Source: Pseudidiomarina sediminum DSM 21906
GTDB lineage: Bacteria > Pseudomonadota > Gammaproteobacteria > Enterobacterales > Alteromonadaceae
Assembly (NCBI RefSeq): GCF_000423165.1
Contig: NZ_AUHL01000006.1
Coordinates: 297,107-361,106 of the forward strand
Direction of reading: 5' to 3'
DNA length: 64,000 nt
Under the pieces are notes generated by a model. The model worked only from the letters and a program-made list of their open reading frames with translations. It had not been told where the DNA came from and made no database searches. Shown here piece after piece: positions 57,637-64,000 of the stretch; the stretch's first letter is position 1, and each line of letters begins with the position of its first letter. Made by a program: the position numbers and the translations under genes.

Positions 57637-57865
57637 AGTTCTATGAATGAATTTTGGGACAGGGGCGAGCTTGATTCTTGAGCACACTTAGTACCACTAA
57701 TTGGTTTGTAGCGGCAGACTAAACCCGAACACCATTTTAGGTGGTAGTATTATCCCTAACGGAGAGAGGGGCAGTGGTCAAAAAAACAACGTGGAACGTT
57801 TAGCACTGAGTTTAAACATGATCCCGCGAACTTGAGATACTGCACATAAAGAGGTTTCAGTTAAG
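57637..57865. other. intergenic region without a recognised gene
   Basis: These 229 bases between the groL terminator and the next gene look less compact than the rest of the window. No open frame with family character, tRNA or clear hairpin is seen. A promoter for the downstream lipoprotein gene is expected here, but no convincing -35/-10 pair was identified. GAGG at 57851-57854 may be its RBS, though its spacing of about 11 bases is long. Confidence 0.5.
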
Positions 57866-58324
57866 ATGAAAAAAGTCTTTTACACACTTTGTTTCGCTAC
57901 GCTTGTTACAGGCTGTGCCGAGCCTGATACTAAGAGAGATTTTAACGCGACGGTTACGTTTCCAGTGAATAATCAGTGTCATGAGTACGTTACTCAACTG
58001 CCGGTAACAGTAGGTCAATACGAGGTGTCCTACAAACCCTTTACTGTAAAACTCGATGCGTTCCCTCAAATAACTGGCTTCATGGAGCTGCGCAGCAACA
58101 ATATGATGAATGTGGAATTGCAAAATGAAGCCATAAAGATGATGGACAATTGTTTTGCAAGAGCAAAAACCGCTATAGACGTAACAACTCCTGATGGGTG
58201 GCTTAATGCTGGCAAGGCTATTCAGGCTAACTTGGTTAATGACGTTCCAGTCCATTCATTAGTGCTTAACGGAAGTGTGTTGGAGATTTATTACAATTGG
58301 GATGATAAGGAATCCTCTCGCTAG
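57866..58324 (+). CDS. small predicted lipoprotein of unknown function
   Basis: A 152-aa protein that I do not recognise. The N-terminal signal MKKVFYTLCFATLVTGC has a lipobox (VTGC, Cys17), so a lipid-anchored envelope location is predicted. The mature part has two more cysteines (near 38 and 96), which could form a disulfide, and is otherwise soluble. By eye its codons are more AT-rich than its neighbours (AAT, AAA, TTG, ATA frequent), which may indicate recent acquisition. It is flanked by its own terminator and a non-compact upstream region. Confidence 0.75.
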   Translation: MKKVFYTLCFATLVTGCAEPDTKRDFNATVTFPVNNQCHEYVTQLPVTVGQYEVSYKPFTVKLDAFPQITGFMELRSNNMMNVELQNEAIKMMDNCFARAKTAIDVTTPDGWLNAGKAIQANLVNDVPVHSLVLNGSVLEIYYNWDDKESSR

Positions 58325-58341
58325 CGGTACCGCTTTTTTTG
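58323..58341 (+). terminator. probable terminator after the small lipoprotein gene
   Basis: AGCGGTACCGCT (58323-58334) is a perfect palindrome forming a short GC-rich hairpin, followed by a run of Ts to 58340. It overlaps the end of the stop codon of the preceding gene. Confidence 0.65.
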
Positions 58342-58397
58342 TCACACAATTGCGCGTATTCTCGTCTTAGGAACAGCAATTAACGAAGGAGGTTGCT

Positions 58398-58910
58398 ATG
58401 CTCACAATGAAATCTATCAGCGGCATTTTACTTGTTGGTCTGTTATCAGCAAATGCTCACGCGGCTGACGTGAGTGTAGAGTGGAAAGATATCGAGAGCT
58501 ATCGTGATATCGAAGCTGTTAACGGTGTTCAGGAGCGTTTCGAGCAGCGCGTCATGCAAGAGCTGACCGAACATTGGCAGACGTTAGGCGCACAACTACC
58601 TGAGCAACACAAGCTCAGTATTGTGATGACTGACTTGGATTTAACTGGTCGGGTGGAGCCAACCTTTGGCGTCGGTGGTAGCAGTTATATGCGCATCGTT
58701 GATGGTGCGAGTTATCCGGCAATGCGCTTCTCGTTTAGCTACACCGATGCTGAGGGTAAAGAGCTCAGCAGTGCGGACGATGTGCGCCTGCGTGATCTAG
58801 GTCAAGGGTCTAGCAGTAAGCGTAGCATCATGGGCAGTAGCCGTGATGGTCTGTACTTCGAGAAGCAGCTCATGGATGACTGGTTCGAGAAAACCTTTAA
58901 ACGCGACTAA
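58398..58910 (+). CDS. DUF3016 periplasmic protein
   Basis: A 170-aa protein with a signal peptide (about 1-22, ending AHA) and a mature domain matching DUF3016: VSVEWKDIESYRDIEAVN near 25-42, and LSIVMTDLDLTGRVEP near 73-88 are characteristic. DUF3016 is common in Alteromonadales and has no known function. The RBS AAGGAGG is strong. Its 3' end overlaps the convergent epmB by 14 bases. Confidence 0.85.
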   Translation: MLTMKSISGILLVGLLSANAHAADVSVEWKDIESYRDIEAVNGVQERFEQRVMQELTEHWQTLGAQLPEQHKLSIVMTDLDLTGRVEPTFGVGGSSYMRIVDGASYPAMRFSFSYTDAEGKELSSADDVRLRDLGQGSSSKRSIMGSSRDGLYFEKQLMDDWFEKTFKRD

Positions 58911-59910
58911 GCTCAAGCGGCGTTTTACTTGGCTCACCAGCAATCTCACGCACTAAGCGTGGTACTAAAAAGCCTGGAAGTAGCGCACGTAGTTGCTCGG
59001 CAATAGTAAGTGCATCGGCGTCAGTCACGGCAAAGTGGCTGGCGCCTTTTACTTTATCCAGCTGGTGCAGGTAGTAAGGTAAAACTCGAGCCTCAAAGAG
59101 ACGCTCACTCAGTGCAGCTAAGGTTGCTGCGTGATCGTTCACACCTTTAAGTAACACACTCTGATTCAGTAAGGTAATTCCTAAGTTGGCCCACGTGTGG
59201 CATGCGTCATGGAGTTCTGGGGCGATCTCATGCGGGTGGTTGGCGTGCATGACCAAGATGGCTTGCAGACGACTCTTAGCCAGGCGTTGTCCGAGCGTGG
59301 CTGTAAGGCGTTGTGGTAACACTATCGGTAAACGCGAGTGAATGCGTATGCGCTTTAACTGCGGTACTTGTTCTAGGTCGGTGAGTAGGCGATCCAACTG
59401 AGCGTCGGTGGCCAGCAGTGGGTCACCACCACTGAGAATCACCTCATTAATACTAGGATCGTTTTCGACATAGTGAAGCAGTTGCGCTCGCTCGTTACGA
59501 CCGAAGTGGTGCGCATCGTATGGAAAGTGGCGGCGAAAACAGTAACGGCAATTAATGGCACAGCCACCGCGCAAGATCACTAACACCCGCGACTGATATT
59601 TGTGCAAAATGCCAGGGTTCTGGTTACCTTGCTCAGCGAGAGGATCCGCAACGAAGCCTTCACGTTCAATGAACTCATCGGCATGTGGTGCCACTTGTTT
59701 TAACAGAGGATCATTAAGATCGCCTTGCTGCATGAGGTTTACAAAGTGGCGGGTAACCATGACTGGGAATAACTGCCGTGCATCGCCATGTGCTTGGAGC
59801 CAGGCGTCAGGCAAGTTCAAGTGCGCGGCGAGTTCGGCTGGATCACGAATGGCTTGGGCCAGGGCTTGTTGCCAGTCAGGGCGCACGGAAATAGCTACAG
59901 CTTCAGTCAC
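58897..59910 (-). CDS. epmB: EF-P lysine 2,3-aminomutase (EpmB)
   Basis: A 337-aa radical SAM enzyme that turns L-lysine into (R)-beta-lysine for the modification of EF-P. The [4Fe-4S] cluster cysteines are Cys117, Cys121 and Cys124 in CAINCRYC, and SGGDPLLA near 170 follows. The length is typical of EpmB, shorter than clostridial aminomutases. It is divergent from efp-epmA, placing donor synthesis, ligation and target together. Confidence 0.95.
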   Translation of the reverse strand: MTEAVAISVRPDWQQALAQAIRDPAELAAHLNLPDAWLQAHGDARQLFPVMVTRHFVNLMQQGDLNDPLLKQVAPHADEFIEREGFVADPLAEQGNQNPGILHKYQSRVLVILRGGCAINCRYCFRRHFPYDAHHFGRNERAQLLHYVENDPSINEVILSGGDPLLATDAQLDRLLTDLEQVPQLKRIRIHSRLPIVLPQRLTATLGQRLAKSRLQAILVMHANHPHEIAPELHDACHTWANLGITLLNQSVLLKGVNDHAATLAALSERLFEARVLPYYLHQLDKVKGASHFAVTDADALTIAEQLRALLPGFLVPRLVREIAGEPSKTPLELSRV

Positions 59911-60037
59911 AGCATCATTACCTTTGTCGAGATGATGGGGCTAGTTTACCTGAAAACTATTTTTACCTGAAAAGTTTGCGCTTATAGTTTATTATTGCGC
60001 CGGAAATCGCTAATTCTGTTTGATTAATGAGGAAACC

Positions 60038-60607
60038 ATGGCGAACTACAGTACGAACGAATTCAAGGCTGGTTTAAAAATTATGCAAGATGGCGAGCCT
60101 TGCGCCATTGTTGAAAACGAAATGGTTAAGCCGGGTAAAGGCCAGGCGTTTAACCGTGTCAAAATCCGTAAGCTCATCAGTGGTAAAGTGGTCGAGAAAA
60201 CCTTTAAATCTGGCGATAGCGTTGAAGGCGCTGATGTCATCGATTTGGACTTGGCGTACTTGTACAACGACGGTGAGTTCTGGCACTTCATGAACAATGA
60301 CACTTTTGAGCAACTTGCGGCAGACGAGAAAGCTGTTGGCGACGCGACCAAGTGGTTGGTTGAGCAAGATGTGTGCACCTTAACACTTTGGAACGGTAAT
60401 CCAATTGCGGTCACCCCACCAAACTTTGTTGAGTTGGAAATCACTGAAACTGACCCAGGTCTAAAAGGTGATACGGCGGGTACCGGCGGTAAGCCTGCAA
60501 CTTTATCTACAGGCGCTGTGGTACGTGTACCTTTATTCGTACAAATCGGTGAAGTGATCAAGGTAGATACCCGTTCGGGTGAGTACGTTTCTCGCGTACA
60601 GAAGTAA
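60038..60607 (+). CDS. efp: translation elongation factor P
   Basis: A 189-aa EF-P that relieves ribosome stalling at polyproline stretches. The modified residue is Lys34, in VKPGKGQAF. The start is the ATG at 60038 ([10 protein letters not shown]) with TGAGGAAA upstream; the frame extends to 60020. Presence of epmA and epmB beside it indicates beta-lysylation at Lys34. Stop is followed after 9 bases by epmA. Confidence 0.98.
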   Translation: MANYSTNEFKAGLKIMQDGEPCAIVENEMVKPGKGQAFNRVKIRKLISGKVVEKTFKSGDSVEGADVIDLDLAYLYNDGEFWHFMNNDTFEQLAADEKAVGDATKWLVEQDVCTLTLWNGNPIAVTPPNFVELEITETDPGLKGDTAGTGGKPATLSTGAVVRVPLFVQIGEVIKVDTRSGEYVSRVQK

Positions 60608-60616
60608 CGTACGACG

Positions 60617-61591
60617 ATGATGCAGCGCAGTTCTGAGTGGCAGCCTTCGGCAACGCTAGATGTCTTAACAGCACGCGCTGCATTATTTGCAAGTATTCGC
60701 AGTTTTTTTGCCGACCGCAAGGTACTTGAGGTCGACACCCCACTGCTGGGACACTTCGGTGTCACCGACCCTCACTTAAGTAATCTTCGTACCCATTTGC
60801 AGGGGCAATCGCAATCTTTGGCGTTACAGACCTCACCAGAATACGCCATGAAGCGTTTGCTTGCGGCAGGCAGTGGTTGTATTTATCAGCTTGGCAAAGT
60901 GTTTCGCAATGACGAGCTAAGCCGCCGCCACAATCCTGAATTCACCATGCTTGAGTGGTACCGCGTTGGCTTTACTGCTGAGCAACTGATTGATGAAGTT
61001 GACGCCTTATTGCAAGCTACCGTTCAGGCGCCGCCACTCCAACAGATCACCTATCAGCAATTGTTCATCGATGTGCTCAATGTTGATCCGCTTGCGGAGA
61101 ATGCCATTTGCGCATTGCAGCAAGCGCTAGGGGATTCTCCTGAGTTAGCCGATTGGGCACGGCAAGAAGATGACTTAGACACTTTGTTGGACGGTGCTAT
61201 GGCCTTGGTTATCGAGCCGCAACTTGAGCGCAGTGTGCCAATTGCAGTGACACATTACCCGGCCAGTCAAGCTGCTCTAGCACAGCTGTGCCCGGCAGAT
61301 TCACGTGTCGCACTGCGCTTTGAAGTGTTTTATCAAGGCATGGAGTTAGCGAATGGCTATCAAGAACTCACCGATGCCAGCGAACAAGCCTTGCGCTTTA
61401 ACCAAGATAACCAACGTCGCCAACAGCTTGGTAAACCAGAGCAACAAGGCGATCCGCGTTTGCTCGCGGCATTGCAACACGGGCTGCCCGATTGCGCTGG
61501 CGTTGCGCTAGGTGTCGACCGTTTACTAATGGTGCATCTTAAGCGTGAACAGATTGCTGAGGTATTGCCGTTCGCAATTGATCGCGCCTAG
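60617..61591 (+). CDS. epmA: EF-P--(R)-beta-lysine ligase (EpmA)
   Basis: A 324-aa class II lysyl-tRNA synthetase paralogue without the anticodon-binding domain (GenX/PoxA). The motif 2 region FRNDELSRRHNPEFTMLEWY (split, near 97-116) and GVALGVDRLLMVHL near 295-308 are typical. It joins (R)-beta-lysine to Lys34 of EF-P. The start may be either of two ATGs (60617 or 60620). It follows efp directly. Confidence 0.95.
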   Translation: MMQRSSEWQPSATLDVLTARAALFASIRSFFADRKVLEVDTPLLGHFGVTDPHLSNLRTHLQGQSQSLALQTSPEYAMKRLLAAGSGCIYQLGKVFRNDELSRRHNPEFTMLEWYRVGFTAEQLIDEVDALLQATVQAPPLQQITYQQLFIDVLNVDPLAENAICALQQALGDSPELADWARQEDDLDTLLDGAMALVIEPQLERSVPIAVTHYPASQAALAQLCPADSRVALRFEVFYQGMELANGYQELTDASEQALRFNQDNQRRQQLGKPEQQGDPRLLAALQHGLPDCAGVALGVDRLLMVHLKREQIAEVLPFAIDRA

Positions 61592-61594
61592 AAC

Positions 61595-61628
61595 TTGCCG
61601 CGACATTTCGTGATGTTATAATGTAACA
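61595..61628 (+). promoter_or_regulatory. promoter of the merC-like gene with overlapping Zur box
   Basis: TTGCCG (61595-61600) and a perfect TATAAT (61617-61622) are spaced by 16 bases. Over the -10 lies TGTTATAATGTAACA (61614-61628), which differs at one position from the TGTTATANTATAACA core of gammaproteobacterial Zur sites. Binding there would block RNA polymerase, so zinc-dependent repression is predicted. Confidence 0.72.
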
Positions 61629-61655
61629 CGAATTGCAGCTCGACTAGGACGCGTA

Positions 61656-62042
61656 ATGACGCAACGATCACTTGATAAAACTGGCATCTGGGTAACGACT
61701 CTGTGTGCGCTTCACTGCTTATTATTGCCAGTGATCTTGCCAATGTTGTCGCTGATTGGATTGTCGTTTATTGGCGAAGAGCTGTTAGAACGTGTCATTT
61801 TAAGCGTGAGCATTTTGGTCGGCTTTGTCGCCCTTATAATGGGCATGCGTAAGCACTTCCGTTTTTATCCTTTCTTAATGTTGTTCGCCGGTGGAGTGAT
61901 CTACTGGCATAAAGACAGTCTTGGTGAAATTGGCGAACCTATCATCATTTTGCTTGGCGCGAGCCTTATTGTTGCCGCGCACTGGGTGAACCTTAAGCTC
62001 ACCCGCGCCGCAAGCGTGCTGCAACCTAACGTCGCTCAATAA
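61656..62042 (+). CDS. MerC domain membrane protein
   Basis: A 128-aa protein with four predicted membrane helices and a Cys-Ala-Leu-His-Cys motif (near 18-22) in the first one, the metal-binding pair of the MerC family. MerC proteins of mercury operons import Hg(II), but there is no other mer gene here. With a predicted Zur box over its promoter, a role in zinc or related metal handling is more likely. The 3' end overlaps the convergent trmA by 17 bases. Confidence 0.87.
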   Translation: MTQRSLDKTGIWVTTLCALHCLLLPVILPMLSLIGLSFIGEELLERVILSVSILVGFVALIMGMRKHFRFYPFLMLFAGGVIYWHKDSLGEIGEPIIILLGASLIVAAHWVNLKLTRAASVLQPNVAQ

Positions 62043-63123
62043 TGACACCTGCTTCCATGTGATGGGTGTAGGGGAATTGGTCGAACAGCGCACACTTGGT
62101 TACTTTATGCGTGTTGTTTAGGCTGGCTAAGTTTTCCACCAAGGTTTCTGGGTTACAGGAAATATAGATAATCCGCGCATACTGGCGCACTAGTTCAACC
62201 GTCGCATCGTCTAGCCCTGCCCGTGGTGGGTCCACCAATACCGTCTGACAATTAAAGCTATCAAGTTCCGCTTCTTCGGCACGACGTGACGTTTTCTCTC
62301 CTGCCATTACTGCGCTGAAGTCTTCTGCTGACATGCGTAGCAAGGTGACATTGTGAATATCATTCAACTCACAGTTATAACGCGCAGAAGCAACAGAGGT
62401 TTTACTAATCTCAGTCGCTAACACGCGCTCAAAATTTTGTGCCAAAGGCAGGCTAAAGTTGCCGTTACCACAATACAGCTCGAGTAAATCGTGATTGGTT
62501 GCGGTAGTGGCCTCCAGTGCCCAACTGACCATATGCTGATTCACATACGCATTGGGTTGGGTGAAACTATTCTCGATTTGCTGGAACAGGTAGTCACGGC
62601 CAGCGATGGTCAGGCGCTCGACCACCCAATCTTGCGACAAGCACATTTTCTGTTTGCGGGCGCGGCCAATCAGATGAATCTCACCATAGTTTTGTAAGGC
62701 TTCACGCATTGCTTCGGCTTCCAGCTGCCAAGCGTCGTCCAGTTGACGATGGTAGAGCAAGCTAATGAGCGCTTGCCCGCTGGTGGTGGTTAAGAACTCT
62801 ACTTGAAACAACTTTTGTCGTAGTGTTGGGCGCTCGCGAACATAGTCAATGACTGCTGGCATCAGGGTATTAATCAGCTGACTACCGGCTGGAAACTGAT
62901 CCGTGCGAATTTTTTCACGTGTATCAGGATCAAACATAATGTAGTACAAGTCGTCACCTTCATGCCAAACGCGAAATTCGGCACGCATCCGATAATGTTC
63001 CCGCGGGGACTCGAACACTGCTAAAGGTTGGTCAGTATACGGTGCGAGCATGTCGCTTAAACGGCTTACCTTTTCGGCCAGCTGTTCTGCATAAGATTCT
63101 GGTTGTACTGCTAAATGTGTCAT
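62026..63123 (-). CDS. trmA: tRNA (uracil-5-)-methyltransferase
   Basis: A 365-aa enzyme that methylates U54 in the T loop of tRNAs (E. coli TrmA 366 aa). The SAM region LLELYCGNGNFSLPLAQNF (split, near 210-228), DPPRAGLDD near 296 and the catalytic Cys in YISCNPETL near 321-329 are intact. The ATG at 63123 with CGGAG six bases upstream fits family length. The frame stays open for another 73 codons upstream without family similarity, so that extension is not used. Confidence 0.96.
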   Translation of the reverse strand: MTHLAVQPESYAEQLAEKVSRLSDMLAPYTDQPLAVFESPREHYRMRAEFRVWHEGDDLYYIMFDPDTREKIRTDQFPAGSQLINTLMPAVIDYVRERPTLRQKLFQVEFLTTTSGQALISLLYHRQLDDAWQLEAEAMREALQNYGEIHLIGRARKQKMCLSQDWVVERLTIAGRDYLFQQIENSFTQPNAYVNQHMVSWALEATTATNHDLLELYCGNGNFSLPLAQNFERVLATEISKTSVASARYNCELNDIHNVTLLRMSAEDFSAVMAGEKTSRRAEEAELDSFNCQTVLVDPPRAGLDDATVELVRQYARIIYISCNPETLVENLASLNNTHKVTKCALFDQFPYTHHMEAGVIIERR

Positions 63124-63361
63124 GCCGACTCCGTGTACTGATCGTGCTGGATGAACTGTAGTGCATAAAGTGAGGGCGAATTGTAATCTTTGAGCTTGAA
63201 ATGTCCACCTTAATAGGGGGACGTAACCTTTACAAAATAGCCTGCTCGGGAAATTGCCAAATCTATAAATTTGAACCATTCTTGAGGAGTCGTCACGTTC
63301 AACCGCATTATTGTGTCGACGGGTAACAACAAGATTTAACAATAATTATAAGGTGATATCC

Positions 63362-64000
63362 ATGTCCAAGCATTTTATTAAGCAGGGGTGTTTTACTGTT
63401 GCCGCTCTTGCTCTCGCAGTTTCAAGTTCACTCGCTCAGGCACAGAGTGAAAAAGCTCGTGTCATTATTCAGTTTAAACCGGGTAGCCAAGCGCAAGTTG
63501 AACAGTTGGTCCAACGCGCCGGCGGACGTAAACACGTCGATCTTGCGCGCTTTGAAGCGCTGGCTGTTGAAGTACCGGAAGCGGCGTTGCAAGGGCTACG
63601 CCGTAACCCGAATATTGTGCTGGTGGAAGAAGATGCGCCACGACAATTGTTGAGTAGCCAATATGAGCCGGGAACACCTTATGGCATTACCCAAGTACAA
63701 GCCGACTTAGTCAGTGATGCAGCCGCGGGTTCGCGTAAAGTATGTATTATTGATTCGGGCTACGATTTAGGGCACCCCGACTTGCCGACATCGAATGTGA
63801 ACGGTCAGTACGATAGTGGTACCGGCAATTGGTCAACGGATGAAAATGGACATGGAACTCACGTTGCCGGCACCATCGCTGCTCTGGCAAATAACGACGG
63901 TGTCGTTGGGGTTCTACCGAACGGCCAAGTAAACCTTCATATTGTTAAAGTATTTACAGCTTCTGGCTGGGGCTATTCTTCTTCTTTAATAGCGGCCGCT
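63362..64000 (+). CDS. secreted S8 family serine peptidase, 3' end cut by window
   Basis: The frame from the ATG at 63362 (RBS AAGGTG six bases before) runs open to the last base, giving 213 residues. A signal peptide (about 1-27, ending AQA) is followed by an I9-type inhibitor propeptide (ARVIIQFKPGSQAQVEQLV at about 32-50, through about residue 95) and the start of the subtilisin domain. The catalytic Asp is in CIIDSGYDLGHPD near 128-140, and the catalytic His in NGHGTHVAG near 162-170. The serine and any C-terminal secretion or adhesion domains are beyond the window. It is probably an extracellular protease for nutrient uptake in a marine heterotroph. Confidence 0.93.
   Translation, partial: MSKHFIKQGCFTVAALALAVSSSLAQAQSEKARVIIQFKPGSQAQVEQLVQRAGGRKHVDLARFEALAVEVPEAALQGLRRNPNIVLVEEDAPRQLLSSQYEPGTPYGITQVQADLVSDAAAGSRKVCIIDSGYDLGHPDLPTSNVNGQYDSGTGNWSTDENGHGTHVAGTIAALANNDGVVGVLPNGQVNLHIVKVFTASGWGYSSSLIAAA

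Noticed and set aside
57650-57680. GGGACAGGGG-type sequence that recalls flanks of REP-associated transposases
   Set aside because: Only a short chance-level match; no transposase gene or paired repeat was found around it.
61656-62042. Part of a mercury-resistance operon
   Set aside because: No merA, merT, merP or merR nearby; the promoter carries a Zur-like site instead.
63124-63342. N-terminal extension of trmA by 73 codons
   Set aside because: It has no family similarity, and a good RBS plus normal length support the start at 63123.

Overview
The window is a gene-dense piece of a gammaproteobacterial chromosome. Gene neighbourhoods typical of that class are present: rsd-nudC-hemE, orn/rsgA-psd, prmA/dusB-fis, epmB/efp-epmA, slyX/fkpA and groSL. 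The pabA-argD-astA-astD order, the 39- to 42-kb pigment genes and the moderate GC content suggest a marine Alteromonadales-type organism, perhaps near Idiomarina/Pseudidiomarina. That placement is inference from gene content, not a computed phylogeny.

Layout. 1-4.0 kb: the 3' part of a GGDEF-EAL protein, convergent with an OmpR-type response regulator and a hybrid histidine kinase. 4.1-9.1 kb: pabA, then an arginine block (argD/astC, astA, astD) and an OsmC-family gene. 9.1-14.6 kb: housekeeping genes rlmJ, prkB, slyX, fkpA, rsd, nudC and hemE. 14.7-18.9 kb: a two-gene RND efflux pump. 18.9-22.2 kb: ugpQ-psd-rsgA (minus strand), divergent from orn. 22.3-24.5 kb: two identical tRNA-Gly(GCC) genes, a DUF1611 (DgcN-like) gene and a LysR regulator.

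24.5-42.8 kb holds the main accessory system: an aryl polyene (APE) biosynthesis cluster with a near-complete gene set in almost the same order as apeC to apeR of Escherichia coli. Nearly all genes lie on the minus strand, overlap or abut, and appear to be read from one strong promoter at about 41.77 kb. It encodes a chain-length factor, two acyl carrier proteins, an aryl-ACP ligase, two ketosynthases, a ketoreductase, two dehydratases, a thioesterase, acyl- and glycosyltransferases, and a LolA-like/MMPL/DUF3261 export set. A phosphopantetheinyl transferase sits divergently at the far end. Two enzymes stand out: an MIO-type aromatic amino acid ammonia-lyase that could make the aryl starter acid, and a FAD enzyme carrying flavin-dependent-halogenase signatures.

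42.8-64 kb is mostly housekeeping: a CoA-transferase, maoP (DUF413) with a perfect inverted repeat over its promoter, purD, an exported-looking methyltransferase, purH, fis, dusB, prmA, accC, accB, aroQ, dsbD, cutA, groSL (with a recognisable sigma-32 promoter), two small exported proteins, epmB/efp/epmA, a MerC-family protein with a near-consensus Zur box, trmA, and the 5' part of a secreted S8 peptidase cut by the window end. No insertion sequence, prophage, CRISPR array or rRNA was seen, and no stretch longer than about 300 bases lacks a gene.
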